Source: Citrobacter youngae ATCC 29220 (lineage in GTDB: Bacteria; Pseudomonadota; Gammaproteobacteria; Enterobacterales; Enterobacteriaceae). Taken from it: a stretch of 64,000 nucleotides of DNA. The notes beneath the pieces were generated by a model. That model made no database searches, had not been told where the DNA came from, and worked only from the letters and a program-made list of their open reading frames with translations. Positions within the stretch are counted from its first letter, which is position 1. Every line of letters starts with the position of its first letter. A program made the translations under genes and the position numbers. The DNA lies in contig NZ_GG730303.1 of the NCBI RefSeq assembly GCF_000155975.1, positions 124,611 through 188,610 of the forward strand, written 5' to 3'. Below, piece after piece: positions 48,682 to 60,017 of the stretch.

Positions 48682-49344
48682 TTATCCTCGGTTCCCGTAT
48701 TTCTTTTTCCAAAGCACAACCAGTGAACCTGCCAGACCAAACACCAGTAACACCACAGGAAGCAGCATCAGACAAGACATCAGCTGATCTTCATACTTAA
48801 GAAATACCGGCGTTTTGCCCAGCAGATAGCCAAGCGTTGTGAGGATCAGAACCCAAAGCAAACCGCTCATCCAGTTAAAGAACTGAAAGCGCGCGTTATT
48901 CAGACCGGACAATCCCGCGATGGTTGGCAGTAATGTTCTGACAAACGCAATGAAGCGACCAACCAGCAGCGCAGACAGGCCATGCTTATGGAAAAGATGA
49001 TGCGCGCGCTGATGGTAATGCGCAGGAAGATGCGACAACCAGTTTTGCACGGTGCGGGTGTTCCCCAGCCATCGCCCCTGGATATAGCTGAGCCAACAGC
49101 CGAGGCTGGCCGCGGTGGTGAGCAGCAGTACCGTTTGCGGAAAACCCATTGCGCCTTTGGCAATAAGCACGCCGACCAGAACCAGCAAACTGTCGCCAGG
49201 TAAAAACGCTGCTGGCAGCAGTCCATTTTCCAGAAACAAAATGGTAAACAGTACAAAATAGAGCATGCCAATCATGGAAGGATTGGCGAGAGTTTCAAAA
49301 TCCTGAGCCCATAAAGCATTCAGTAATTGAGTCAGTAGTTCCAT
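48682..49344 (-). CDS. yqjA: YqjA, DedA-family membrane transporter
   Basis: A 220-residue DedA protein. [18 protein letters not shown] near residues 47-64 and [27 protein letters not shown] near residues 118-144 carry the conserved Asp and Arg residues. Needed for alkaline tolerance and the proton motive force together with YghB; also linked to undecaprenyl phosphate recycling in the family. First gene of yqjA-mzrA, CpxR-regulated in E. coli. Confidence 0.94.
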   Translation of the reverse strand: MELLTQLLNALWAQDFETLANPSMIGMLYFVLFTILFLENGLLPAAFLPGDSLLVLVGVLIAKGAMGFPQTVLLLTTAASLGCWLSYIQGRWLGNTRTVQNWLSHLPAHYHQRAHHLFHKHGLSALLVGRFIAFVRTLLPTIAGLSGLNNARFQFFNWMSGLLWVLILTTLGYLLGKTPVFLKYEDQLMSCLMLLPVVLLVFGLAGSLVVLWKKKYGNRG

Positions 49345-49691
49345 TCAATATTCCTGGAGAATCGGTTATCGTCATGCCGTTTTTTAGATTTTGTAACACC
49401 GCGATTTTATTAATATTTTTTGCAAGGTGCGCGGTCTGATACAAATTCACGGCCTGAACTGTTCCCTGTGAAGTTGTGAAGTTAGCAAGCTCTTAAACAC
49501 AAAAATTCAAATAGCATCTAATTGTAACAAAGGTCAACGTTGTCCGTTATAGAAATTACGGTTGTTGCACTGTGATTTTGCTTATCGCAATGGAGGGAGG
49601 CGAGAGGATTTACACAGGCTGACATTTTATACCTAATGCTTACCAAGCAGCAGGTACAGGCGCTTTGCCACGCCTGTATTGATGAGATTGT
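49345..49691. other. exuR-yqjA intergenic region
   Basis: 347 bp without a gene. AT-rich near yqjA, where its promoter should lie. Near exuR there is a perfect 8-bp inverted repeat (TACAGGCG ... CGCCTGTA, 49655-49678), 14 nt past the exuR stop, that may end exuR transcription though it has no T-tract. Confidence 0.55.
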
Positions 49692-50468
49692 TTATTTTGC
49701 GCCGTTAGCTGCCGTATCGAGATGAACGACCGGATTTTCAGTAAAAAGGTAACGGTCCGCGTTGAACTCAAAGTCATCGCTGGTTTCGTTAAACAGCATC
49801 TGCTTCGTGTTCTCAAGGTGCTGCCACATCGCCAGCTTAGCGGCATGGGGATCTTTGCGAATCAGCGCTCGCAGGATCTGGTCATGATCATCGCACCAGT
49901 TATCAACCGTGCGCAGGTCGATATGGTCGTGCAATTTCTTCCAGTAGGGGTTGTGGATGCGCTGAGTCCACATTTTTTCAACAATAGCGGCCAGGGCCGA
50001 ATTCTGCGTCGCCAGGGCGACCTGCACATGGAACTGGAGATCCCATTCTGAGTCACGAAAGCTTTTTTCGTTACGCGACTTCTCCTGAATTTCCATGAGC
50101 TTCATGATGTCCTGTTTTGTCACCTGCGTGGCGGCAAACTCGGCGATGTTGCTCTCAATGAGCTGACGAGCCTGGAGCAGCTCAAAAGGACCGTAGCTGG
50201 CGAATTCAAGGTTTTCATCTGGCGCAACATAGTGTTTGGGCTGGTTAGAAATAACGTGGATCCCCGATCCTTTACGCACTTCAACATAGCCCTCGACTTC
50301 AAGCATGATAATCGCTTCACGAACCACGGTACGGCTGACATTTTTTTCATCGGCGATAAAGCGCTCGGCGGGGAGTTTGTCACCCACCAGATAGACGCCC
50401 TGCTCAATGCGTTCTTTAAGATCAGCGGCAAGTTGTTGGTATAAACGGCGTGGTTCAGTGATTTCCAT
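49692..50468 (-). CDS. exuR: ExuR, GntR-family repressor of hexuronate genes
   Basis: A 258-residue FadR-subfamily GntR regulator. Winged HTH at residues about 6-72 ([25 protein letters not shown]); the FCD ligand domain follows. It represses exuT, uxaCA, uxaB and itself; galacturonate/glucuronate derivatives relieve it. The ATG at 50468 ([12 protein letters not shown]) gives the known length. A palindromic operator lies upstream. Confidence 0.96.
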   Translation of the reverse strand: MEITEPRRLYQQLAADLKERIEQGVYLVGDKLPAERFIADEKNVSRTVVREAIIMLEVEGYVEVRKGSGIHVISNQPKHYVAPDENLEFASYGPFELLQARQLIESNIAEFAATQVTKQDIMKLMEIQEKSRNEKSFRDSEWDLQFHVQVALATQNSALAAIVEKMWTQRIHNPYWKKLHDHIDLRTVDNWCDDHDQILRALIRKDPHAAKLAMWQHLENTKQMLFNETSDDFEFNADRYLFTENPVVHLDTAANGAK

Positions 50469-50498
50469 ATGCGCTCCAGGCATGATACGGCAGACTAC

Positions 50499-50516
50499 AT
50501 TTGTTATACCACTTTT
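50499..50516 (-). promoter_or_regulatory. ExuR-type operator upstream of exuR
   Basis: TTTGTTATACCACTTTT (inverse AAAAGTGGTATAACAAA) fits the ExuR/UxuR palindrome pattern TTGGTATACCAA, consistent with autoregulation. Confidence 0.65.
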
Positions 50517-50542
50517 GCGATTACGCCTCCACTCGCGTGGAC

Positions 50543-50570
50543 AAAAAAGCCGCCAGATAGCTGGCGGCTT
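50543..50570 (-). terminator. intrinsic terminator of exuT
   Basis: Read on the minus strand: AAGCCGCCAG, CTAT loop, CTGGCGGCTTTTTTGT. It separates exuT from exuR. Confidence 0.9.
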
Positions 50571-50602
50571 AGCATTATATAACCTTGCTGTATCGCATCT
50601 GG

Positions 50603-51904
50603 TTAACTTTGCGTCGCGGGATCGCCGGTTTGTGGACCTGAATCTATCTCGCTGGCTGATTTGTTCTGCAGTACCGTCCAGATGACCAACGCGCCAAGCA
50701 GGTCGAATACCGCCAGCACGGCGAACAGCGGGCTAAAGCCGATGGTGTCGGCCAGCGCGCCAACGACCAGAGCAAACAGCGTGCTTGCAAGCCAGGCGGA
50801 CATACCGGTCAGACCGTTCGCGGTTGCCACTTCATTACGACCAAATACGTCAGAAGAGAGCGTAATCAGCGCACCGGACAGCGCCTGGTGAGCAAAGCCG
50901 CCGATGCACAGCAGGGCGATAGCGATGTACGGGCTGGTGAACAGACCAATCATGCCCGGGCCAATCATCAGCAGCGCGCCCATGGTGACCACCATTTTAC
51001 GCGACACGATCAGGTTCACGCCAAACCAACGCTGGAACAGCGGTGGCAGGTAACCGCCAACGATACAGCCCAGATCGGCAAACAGCATCGGCATCCAGGC
51101 AAACATGGCGATTTCTTTCAGGTTAAAGCCGTAGACTTTAAACATGAACAGCGGGATCCAGGCGTTGAACGTCCCCCACGCCGGTTCTGCCAGGAAACGC
51201 GGCAGCGCGATACCCCAGAACTGGCGGTTGCGCAGGATCTGGCCGAGCGACATTTTCTTCGAGGTCGTGTTTTTATGCTGTGATTCCTGGCCGTTCAGAA
51301 TGTAATCACGTTCTTCGTCAGACAGTTTTTTCTGGTCGCGTGGATGTTTGTAGAACACCAGCCAGGACATCGCCCAGATGAAGCTCAGGGCGCCGGAAAT
51401 AATGAATGCCATCTGCCAGCTGTGCATGACGATAGCCCAGACCACCAACGGCGGAGCAATCATCGCGCCGATAGAAGAACCGACGTTGAAATAACCGACG
51501 GCAATTGAACGCTCTTTTGCCGGGAACCATTCCGAACTGGCTTTCAGGCCTGCCGGGATCATTGCGGCTTCAGCGGCACCTACCGCGCCTCGCGCCAGCG
51601 CCAGGCCGCCCCAACTGCCAGCCAGTGCGGTCGCGCCGCAGAAGACGGCCCACAGAACGGCGAACATCGCGTAACCAATTTTCGTGCCGAGTACATCAAG
51701 CACGTAGCCTGCCACGGGTTGCATTACGGTGTAAGCAGCAGAATACGCTGCGATGATATAGGAATACTGTTGAGTGGAGATGTGTAACTCTTCCATCAGA
51801 GTCGGCGCAGCTGCCGCCACAGTGTTACGCGTGAGGTAACCCAGCACGGTGCCAAGCGTCACCAGTGCGATCATGTACCAACGTAACCCTTTAATTTTAC
51901 GCAT
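50603..51904 (-). CDS. exuT: ExuT, hexuronate transporter (MFS)
   Basis: A 433-residue major-facilitator anion:cation symporter with about 12 membrane segments; [29 protein letters not shown] is TM1, and [15 protein letters not shown] is TM5. Imports galacturonate and glucuronate. The ATG at 51904 ([10 protein letters not shown]) is preferred to 51916. Divergent from uxaC; same superfamily as GarP. Confidence 0.96.
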   Translation of the reverse strand: MRKIKGLRWYMIALVTLGTVLGYLTRNTVAAAAPTLMEELHISTQQYSYIIAAYSAAYTVMQPVAGYVLDVLGTKIGYAMFAVLWAVFCGATALAGSWGGLALARGAVGAAEAAMIPAGLKASSEWFPAKERSIAVGYFNVGSSIGAMIAPPLVVWAIVMHSWQMAFIISGALSFIWAMSWLVFYKHPRDQKKLSDEERDYILNGQESQHKNTTSKKMSLGQILRNRQFWGIALPRFLAEPAWGTFNAWIPLFMFKVYGFNLKEIAMFAWMPMLFADLGCIVGGYLPPLFQRWFGVNLIVSRKMVVTMGALLMIGPGMIGLFTSPYIAIALLCIGGFAHQALSGALITLSSDVFGRNEVATANGLTGMSAWLASTLFALVVGALADTIGFSPLFAVLAVFDLLGALVIWTVLQNKSASEIDSGPQTGDPATQS

Positions 51905-52147
51905 GTAAAACCTCATCGTTTTGTTATGTCCGCCAACGAGCGGTCATCTTCCAGTTCAGGGCGGAGGATGTTCTTTTACGAGGGGGGAACCGAAAAAAAG
52001 CCGGTACTCCCCGAACTTTGCCATGTCAATAGTTGTGCTAATTCGGTTTCCGTACCGGTCAATCCGATGGTGATACATCGGTAATTTGCATTCCGTCGGC
52101 TTATGTATCGCGACGGCAAAAAGATAACTTGTCATACAGCTTTAAAA

Positions 52148-52163
52148 GGTGAGTGCCATCACA
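52148..52163. promoter_or_regulatory. CRP-type site between exuT and uxaC
   Basis: GGTGAGTGCCATCACA fits TGTGA-N6-TCACA with one mismatch; catabolite control of both operons is known in E. coli. Confidence 0.65.
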
Positions 52164-52274
52164 AAAGCGTGAATCTTCGTGTGGTCATTATTTCGATTCA
52201 GCAAAGCCAGTAACGGCGCGGTCTGACGCAATGTTTACCTCTTTGAGAGTAAATTATTTGTCACCATTTATTGA

Positions 52275-53789
<1,515 letters not shown>

Positions 53790-53804
53790 GGCCCGGGTGA
53801 AGGT

Positions 53805-55292
53805 ATGCAATACATCAAGATCCACGCGCTGGATAACGTCGCGGTAGCGCTCGCTGATTTGGCCGAAGGGACCGAAGTCACCGTTGATGGGCAGGTTATT
53901 ACCCTGCGTCAGGCGGTGACGCGTGGCCATAAATTTGCTTTACGCAATATTGCGCAAGGCGAAAACGTCGTTAAATATGGTTTACCAATCGGTCACACGC
54001 TGGTTGACGTCGCCGCGGGAGAGCACATTCATGCGCACAACACGCGTACGAATCTGAGCGATCTGGACACGTATAGCTACCAACCGGATTTCCAGACACA
54101 GGAAGCACAGCCCGCCGATCGCGATGTGCAGATTTATCGCCGCGCGAACGGTGAAGTGGGGGTGCGTAACGAGCTGTGGATCCTGCCAACCGTTGGCTGT
54201 GTCAACGCGATGGCGCGTCAGATGCAGACGCGTTTTCTGAAAGAGACCAACGACGCCGAAGGTATCGACGGCGTGCATCTCTTCAGCCACACCTACGGCT
54301 GCTCGCAGCTTGGCGACGATCACGTCAACACCCGCACCATGCTGCAAAATATGGTGCGCCACCCGAACGCGGGCGCGGTGCTGGTGGTCGGGCTGGGTTG
54401 TGAAAACAACCAGGTTGATGCCTTCCGCGAAACGTTAGGCGAGTACGATCCGGAACGCGTTCACTTTATGGTCTGCCAACATCAGGAAGACGAAGTGGAG
54501 GCGGGGATCGAGCATCTTCACCAGTTGTACAACGTGATGCGTAACGATAAGCGTGAACCCGGTAAGCTGGGCGAGCTGAAGTTTGGTCTGGAGTGCGGCG
54601 GGTCTGATGGCCTGTCCGGCATTACCGCCAACCCGATGCTGGGCCGCTTCTCCGACTACGTTATTGCCAACGGTGGTACCACCGTCCTGACCGAAGTCCC
54701 GGAAATGTTCGGCGCCGAGCAGCTGCTGATGGATCACTGCCGTGACGAAGCAACGTTTGGCAAGCTGGTGACCATGGTTAATGACTTTAAGCAGTACTTC
54801 ATTGCCCACGATCAGCCGATCTACGAGAATCCATCGCCGGGCAACAAAGCGGGGGGGATCACCACGCTGGAAGATAAATCACTCGGCTGCACCCAGAAAG
54901 CGGGTTCCAGCAATGTGGTTGACGTTCTGCGCTACGGCGAACGCCTGAAAACGCCCGGTCTGAACCTGCTGAGCGCGCCGGGTAACGACGCGGTGGCCAC
55001 CAGCGCTTTAGCGGGCGCGGGCTGTCATATGGTGCTGTTCAGCACCGGTCGCGGTACGCCGTACGGCGGTTTCGTGCCGACGGTGAAAATTGCCACCAAC
55101 AGCGAACTGGCGGCGAAGAAGAAACACTGGATCGACTTTGACGCGGGCCAGCTGATCCACGGTAAAGCGATGCCTCAACTGCTGAATGAATTTGTCGATG
55201 CGATCGTCGATTTCGCCAACGGCAAGCAGACCTGCAACGAGCGCAACGACTTCCGGGAACTGGCTATCTTTAAAAGCGGCGTCACGCTATAA
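53805..55292 (+). CDS. uxaA: UxaA, altronate dehydratase
   Basis: A 495-residue altronate/galactarate dehydratase with an N-terminal SAF domain (residues 1-90) and a catalytic domain containing SHTYGCSQLGDDH, GLECGGSDGLSGITANPMLG and [11 protein letters not shown]. It dehydrates D-altronate to 2-keto-3-deoxygluconate. Operon uxaC-uxaA. Paralogue of GarD. Confidence 0.97.
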   Translation: MQYIKIHALDNVAVALADLAEGTEVTVDGQVITLRQAVTRGHKFALRNIAQGENVVKYGLPIGHTLVDVAAGEHIHAHNTRTNLSDLDTYSYQPDFQTQEAQPADRDVQIYRRANGEVGVRNELWILPTVGCVNAMARQMQTRFLKETNDAEGIDGVHLFSHTYGCSQLGDDHVNTRTMLQNMVRHPNAGAVLVVGLGCENNQVDAFRETLGEYDPERVHFMVCQHQEDEVEAGIEHLHQLYNVMRNDKREPGKLGELKFGLECGGSDGLSGITANPMLGRFSDYVIANGGTTVLTEVPEMFGAEQLLMDHCRDEATFGKLVTMVNDFKQYFIAHDQPIYENPSPGNKAGGITTLEDKSLGCTQKAGSSNVVDVLRYGERLKTPGLNLLSAPGNDAVATSALAGAGCHMVLFSTGRGTPYGGFVPTVKIATNSELAAKKKHWIDFDAGQLIHGKAMPQLLNEFVDAIVDFANGKQTCNERNDFRELAIFKSGVTL

Positions 55293-55635
55293 CTCATGCC
55301 GGATGGCGGCGTAAACGCCTTATCACGGCCTACATATTGCGCGAAACGTAGAAACGTAGGCCTGATAAGCGCAGCGCCATCAGGCATAAACCGTTGCCGG
55401 ATGGTGGTGTAAACGCCTTATCACGGCCTACATACTGCGCGAAACGTAGGCCTGATAAGCGCAGCGCCATCAGGCACAAACCGTTGCGGGATGGCGGCGT
55501 AAACGCCTTATCACGGCCTATATACCGCGCGAAACGTAGGCCTGATAAGCGCAGCGCCATCAGGCACAAACCGTTGCGGGATGGCGGCGAACATGCCTTA
55601 GAACCCCTCCGCCCGATGACGGAGGGGAACAGGGA
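55293..55635. repeat. tandem BIME array between uxaA and sstT
   Basis: About three and a half copies of a 90-bp BIME unit, beginning at 55298, 55396, 55486 and 55576. The first unit is 98 bp because GAAACGTA is duplicated within it. Each full unit pairs a GCCGGATGGCGGCG-type REP with an inverted GGCCTGATAAGCG-type REP. Confidence 0.92.
55601..55629 (-). terminator. probable sstT terminator hairpin
   Basis: CCCCTCCG and CGGAGGGG flank an 8-nt loop, just before the sstT stop. On the minus strand a short TTCT follows. Confidence 0.6.
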
Positions 55636-56880
55636 TTAGCTGCGCAGGGCGTTGTTTGCCAGGCGTTCGTCTTCTGCCTGGCAGGCTGCCGCAGTAAACA
55701 GAACGTCTGTAGAAGAGTTTAATGCCGTTTCACAGGAGTCCTGCAATACGCCGATGATAAAGCCAACGGCAACCACCTGCATGGCGATGTCATTCGGAAT
55801 ACCAAACATGTTGCACGCCAGTGGGATCAGCAGCAGAGAACCCCCCGCCACGCCCGATGCGCCACAGGCACACAGCGAAGCCACCACGCTGAGCAACAGC
55901 GCCGTCGGTAAATCGACCGGAATACCCAGCGTATTCACCGCCGCCAGCGTCAGAACGGTAATGGTGATCGCCGCGCCCGCCATATTGATGGTGGCTCCCA
56001 GCGGAATAGAAACCGAATAGGTATCACGATCCAGATTTAACTTCTCACACAGCGCCATATTCACCGGAATGTTTGCCGCGGAGCTGCGGGTAAAGAAGGC
56101 ATACACGCCGCTTTCACGCAGACAGGTCAGCACCAGCGGATACGGGTTACGGCGAATTTTCCAGAATACCAGCAGCGGATTGACCACCAGCGCCACCAGC
56201 AGCATACAGCCTACCAGCACGGTCAGCAGCTGAGCGTAGCCCCAAAGCGTGGCAAAACCGGTCGTTGCCAGCGTAGAGGAGACCAGGCCGAAAATACCGA
56301 TTGGCGCGAAACGAATCACCAGTTTCACCATAAAGGTGACCGCGTTGGACATATCGTTGACCAGATTTTTAGTCGTTTCATTACCATGACGCAGCGCAAA
56401 GCCCAGGCCGACGGCCCAGACCAGGATGCCGATATAGTTAGCGTTAAGCAGGGCGTCAATCGGGTTAGACACCATGCTCATCAGCAGGCTACGCATCACT
56501 TCGACAATGCCGGATGGCGGCACGATATCGCTGGCGCTGCTGGAAAGATGCAGTGTGGACGGGAAAGCGAAGCTAAAGACAACGGCCGCTAAGGCTGCTG
56601 AAAATGTTCCCAGCAGGTAAAGGAACAGGATTGGACGAATATTGGTTTTTTGCCCGTGCTGGTGGTTGGCGATGGACGCCATAACCAGCATCAGGACCAG
56701 AATCGGGGCCACGGCTTTTAACGCGCCAACGAACAGCGTACCCAACAAGCCGACGGCTTCCGCCGCAGGTTTTGACACCAGCGCCAGCAATATCCCCAGT
56801 ACTAAACCTATCAAAATTTGTTTAACCAGGCTCCCTTGCACCAAACGCGAGAGCAGCCCCGATGAACGTTGCGTAGTCAT
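55636..56880 (-). CDS. sstT: SstT, Na+:serine/threonine symporter
   Basis: A 414-residue DAACS-family symporter. [19 protein letters not shown] is the re-entrant hairpin with the serine-rich motif; [19 protein letters not shown] is the NMAG/NMDG-type motif of TM7. Imports serine and threonine with Na+, so it complements TdcC and CyuP in this window. In E. coli ygjV lies between sstT and uxaA; here a BIME array takes its place. Confidence 0.95.
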   Translation of the reverse strand: MTTQRSSGLLSRLVQGSLVKQILIGLVLGILLALVSKPAAEAVGLLGTLFVGALKAVAPILVLMLVMASIANHQHGQKTNIRPILFLYLLGTFSAALAAVVFSFAFPSTLHLSSSASDIVPPSGIVEVMRSLLMSMVSNPIDALLNANYIGILVWAVGLGFALRHGNETTKNLVNDMSNAVTFMVKLVIRFAPIGIFGLVSSTLATTGFATLWGYAQLLTVLVGCMLLVALVVNPLLVFWKIRRNPYPLVLTCLRESGVYAFFTRSSAANIPVNMALCEKLNLDRDTYSVSIPLGATINMAGAAITITVLTLAAVNTLGIPVDLPTALLLSVVASLCACGASGVAGGSLLLIPLACNMFGIPNDIAMQVVAVGFIIGVLQDSCETALNSSTDVLFTAAACQAEDERLANNALRS

Positions 56881-57069
56881 GTAGTAATCCTTTCATTGTG
56901 TTGTTGCTCATCCAGTGTGCATTCTGATGACGCATCTTTCTGGATGTAACAAAGTGTTTGCCTGGTTGAGTATAAGGAAAGATGAACTCTCGGGAAGCGA
57001 AATCTCCTGATTTTTGCGTCCAGATCATGTTTTATAACTTTAAATTAACAATATTTTGACATGATAAAC

Positions 57070-57107
57070 AAAAAGCCCGACGCACGCAGTGTGCTGTCGG
57101 GCTTTTT
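57070..57107 (-). terminator. intrinsic terminator of alx
   Basis: AAAAAGCCCGAC and GTCGGGCTTTTT flank the loop; 18 bp past the alx stop on the minus strand. Confidence 0.9.
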
Positions 57108-57124
57108 CGGCTAGCGAATAAAAG

Positions 57125-58093
57125 TTACTGTATTTGCTGCTTTTTATCGTTCTGGTGGTTGACCCACGCATTCACGATCAGCGTGACGAACAGAATACCG
57201 AACACCACGCCTAGCGAGATAGCGATCGGGATATGGTAGAAATCGACGATCAGCATCTTAATACCGATAAACACCAGAATGACCGACAAACCGTACTTCA
57301 GCATGGAGAAACGCTCCGCCACGCCAGCCAGCAGGAAGTACATCGCGCGCAGACCCAAAATAGCAAACAGGTTCGAGGTCAACACGATGAACGGGTCGGT
57401 GGTGACGGCGAAGATTGCCGGGATGCTGTCGACGGCAAAAATGACGTCGCTCAGCTCAACCAGAATCAGCACCAGCATCAGCGGCGTGACAAACAGCAGA
57501 CCGTTTTTACGCACAAAGAATTTTTCGTCTTCGATGGTATCGGTCATGCGCAAATGGCCACGCAGCCAGCGGACTAACGGCCTGTCACCGATTCCGGAAG
57601 CATCTTCTTTCGCCAGCGCCATCTTCACGCCGGTAAACAGCAGGAACGCGCCGAACACATACAGCAGCCATTCGAACTGGGCAATAAGCCAGCTGCCCGC
57701 GAAGATCATGATCGTACGCAGGACAATCGCACCCAGTACGCCATACACCAGTACCCGACGCTGCAACGCAGGCGGTACGGAGAAGTAGCTGAACAACATC
57801 AACCAGACAAAGACGTTATCTACCGCCAGTGATTTCTCGATCAGATAGCCGGTTAGGAACGCCAGCGCTTGTGGGTCGGCAACGGCCCGGCCCTGCGTTT
57901 GCGTCAGGTACCACCAGAATGCGGCGTTAAACAGTAACGACAACGTGACCCAGACGATTGACCAGGTCGCCGCCTGCTTCATCGACATCGTATGTGCGCC
58001 ACGACGCCCCTGCAGCAGCAGGTCGATGGCCAACATAATGACCACCACAACAGCGAAGCCGCCCCATAACAACGGTGTGCCGACAGTATTCAT
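57125..58093 (-). CDS. alx: Alx, TerC-family membrane protein (Mn export, alkali-induced)
   Basis: A 322-residue TerC/Alx-family membrane protein with about nine membrane segments. [17 protein letters not shown] and [25 protein letters not shown] are the two TerC motifs with conserved Asp residues. E. coli Alx is induced by alkaline pH and Mn2+ through a leader riboswitch and takes part in Mn2+ export. The ATG at 58093 ([13 protein letters not shown]) has GGGGGA just upstream; a longer frame to 58183 would translate the leader. Confidence 0.95.
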   Translation of the reverse strand: MNTVGTPLLWGGFAVVVVIMLAIDLLLQGRRGAHTMSMKQAATWSIVWVTLSLLFNAAFWWYLTQTQGRAVADPQALAFLTGYLIEKSLAVDNVFVWLMLFSYFSVPPALQRRVLVYGVLGAIVLRTIMIFAGSWLIAQFEWLLYVFGAFLLFTGVKMALAKEDASGIGDRPLVRWLRGHLRMTDTIEDEKFFVRKNGLLFVTPLMLVLILVELSDVIFAVDSIPAIFAVTTDPFIVLTSNLFAILGLRAMYFLLAGVAERFSMLKYGLSVILVFIGIKMLIVDFYHIPIAISLGVVFGILFVTLIVNAWVNHQNDKKQQIQ

Positions 58094-58306
58094 AATTCCC
58101 CCATGCATAAAAAAACGGCCAACGCCGAATGACGTTAGCCGCTGCTTTTTATGCATAGACCTTGCCATTCGGCAAGGTCTCACTTACAACAACAAAGGAA
58201 TACGCTAGCGTATTCCTTTGTTGTTGCCCGGTGACCGGATGTGGTTTTTCACACATCGTAATGACGATCAACCGACAACGAAGTTACTCCCCTTTGCGGG
58301 TTACAA
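58094..58306 (-). promoter_or_regulatory. yybP-ykoY (SraF/PRE) riboswitch leader of alx
   Basis: Read on the minus strand: AAAGGGGAGTAAC near the 5' end (about 58298-58286) and CATCCGGTCACCGGGCA match the yybP-ykoY motif. They are followed by a 40-nt perfect palindrome (58187-58226), a 10-bp hairpin (58157-58180) and a terminator-like hairpin with seven Ts (58108-58144) just before the alx start. A -10 TAATAT lies at 58313-58308. Known to respond to Mn2+ and pH in E. coli. Confidence 0.85.
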
Positions 58307-58361
58307 AATATTACAGGCCATGCATGCAGTCAATGGCCTGCAACATTTGTTTTACATACCT

Positions 58362-59360
58362 TTACGCAGTCAGCGATGTTACCGCTTCGTCTGCCGGGAA
58401 AACCACGCCGGTCTGGCGGCGAATTTCCGTTTGCAGTTTGGCGGTGATACGGCTGACGTTCAGGGCGGGATGATCCACTTCGCCGGATTCAACCAGATGC
58501 GCAAAAGCCTCTGCCTCATACAGCATAGTATTGATATGCTGCGGCACCGTCAGATCCTGCGTTTTACCCCCACGCGCAACGAAGCACAGCTTCTGACACT
58601 CGGAGATATGCTCAATAACCAGCGAACCCGACTCGCCCTGAATTTCACTGGCCAGCACGGAGTCGCTGACTTTGGAGTGCTGGAGGGTGACGCTGAAATC
58701 ACCGTAATTCAGCAACACTACGCCGTGGGCATCCACACCGCTTTCCAGCAGGCTGGCGCTGGCCTGAACGCTCAACGGCTCGCCCCACAGCGCCACCGCA
58801 GAGGCCAGGCAATAAAAGCCGATATCCATAATCGAGCCGTTAGAGAACGCCGGATTAAACGTATTCGGATTTTCACCGTCCAGATAGCGCTGGTAACGCG
58901 AGGAGTACTGGCAGTAATTGATGAACGCTTTCCTGATCCTTCCCACCTTGGGTAAAGATTGCTGCAACAGCAGGAAGTTAGGCAGGCTGGCGGTCTTAAA
59001 TGCTTCAAACAGCACAACCTGATTTTCGCGCGCGCAGGCGATAGCGGCTTCGGCTTGCGCCAGGTTTGAGGCCAGCGGCTTTTCGCAAATCACATGCTTT
59101 TTGTGCTGTAAAAATAGCTCTGTCTGCGGGAAGTGCAGGGAATTTGGACTGGCGATGTAGACGGCGTCAATCGCATCGCTTTTAGCCATCGCCTCCAGCG
59201 AGGTAAACAGATGCTCAACGAGATAATCGTTAGCGAAGGTCTGCGCCTGCTCAAGGCTGCGGGAATAGACGGCGGTTAACTTATATTTGCCGGTTTCATG
59301 GGCGGCATCGACAAACTGGCGGGTGATCCAGTTTGTACCAATTACTGCGAAACGTATCAT
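58362..59360 (-). CDS. ygjR: YgjR, Gfo/Idh/MocA-family oxidoreductase
   Basis: A 332-residue NAD(P)-dependent oxidoreductase. MIRFAVIGTNWITRQFVDAA is the Rossmann loop; CEKPLASNLAQAE near residues 90-102 holds the EKP motif of the family; the C-terminal alpha/beta domain follows. Substrate unknown. In E. coli ygjQ separates it from ygjP; here only 72 bp lie between. Confidence 0.93.
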   Translation of the reverse strand: MIRFAVIGTNWITRQFVDAAHETGKYKLTAVYSRSLEQAQTFANDYLVEHLFTSLEAMAKSDAIDAVYIASPNSLHFPQTELFLQHKKHVICEKPLASNLAQAEAAIACARENQVVLFEAFKTASLPNFLLLQQSLPKVGRIRKAFINYCQYSSRYQRYLDGENPNTFNPAFSNGSIMDIGFYCLASAVALWGEPLSVQASASLLESGVDAHGVVLLNYGDFSVTLQHSKVSDSVLASEIQGESGSLVIEHISECQKLCFVARGGKTQDLTVPQHINTMLYEAEAFAHLVESGEVDHPALNVSRITAKLQTEIRRQTGVVFPADEAVTSLTA

Positions 59361-59432
59361 AAAGGCCTTCAGGCTGCGAAAAGGGATCCTTTCGTCAATT
59401 TAGCATGCCCTGAAGACAAAGCCAGTGCGCGA

Positions 59433-59933
59433 CTACGCACTTTGCTTTAGCGATTGTTGCGTTAACCACAGGCGGGTATCGAACTCCAGTTGATGGTACT
59501 GAGGCTCCATATGACAGCACAGCTGGTAAAACGCTTTGTCGTGCTCTTTTTCCTTCAGGTGCGCCAGTTCATGAACGACGATCATGCGTAAAAAGGGTTC
59601 AGGAGCATTGCGAAACACGGTGGCGACGCGGATCTCCGCTTTGGCTTTTAGCTTGCCGCCCTGTACGCGGGAGACGGCGGTATGCAGCCCCAGCGCATTC
59701 TTCAGAACGTGGATCTTGCTGTCGTACATCACCTTATTCAGCGGTGGAGCGTTGCGCAGAAACTGATTTTTCAGATCCTGGGTGTATTGCCACAGCGCTT
59801 TGTCGGTCGCGAAGTCATGCGTGCCGGGATAGCGCTTCTCTAATACCGATCCCAGACGTTGCTCGGCAATTAATGTGCGTACCTGAGCAAGTAAGCTCTC
59901 CGGGTAGCCCTGCAGATAGGTCAACTGACTCAT
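59433..59933 (-). CDS. ygjP: YgjP, YgjP/WSS1-like metallopeptidase-fold protein
   Basis: A 166-residue DUF45 protein. VVHELAHLKEKEHDKAFYQLC at residues about 117-137 holds the zinc-binding HExxH-like motif HELAH and a downstream His, so a metal-dependent hydrolase fold is likely. In E. coli YgjP has been tied to UTP pyrophosphatase activity. Divergent from rlmG. Confidence 0.92.
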   Translation of the reverse strand: MSQLTYLQGYPESLLAQVRTLIAEQRLGSVLEKRYPGTHDFATDKALWQYTQDLKNQFLRNAPPLNKVMYDSKIHVLKNALGLHTAVSRVQGGKLKAKAEIRVATVFRNAPEPFLRMIVVHELAHLKEKEHDKAFYQLCCHMEPQYHQLEFDTRLWLTQQSLKQSA

Positions 59934-60017
59934 TATTGCCCCATATAAAGTATAAAAAGTGTATACTCACGCACCCTTTTCAGGGATACGCCGAAATTTT
60001 ACCATTCAGGAGGGCCG

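Noticed and set aside
55175..55639. several 70-81 codon frames with repeated peptides
   Set aside because: They are translations of the uxaA-sstT BIME array on both strands; REP sequences lack stops in some frames.
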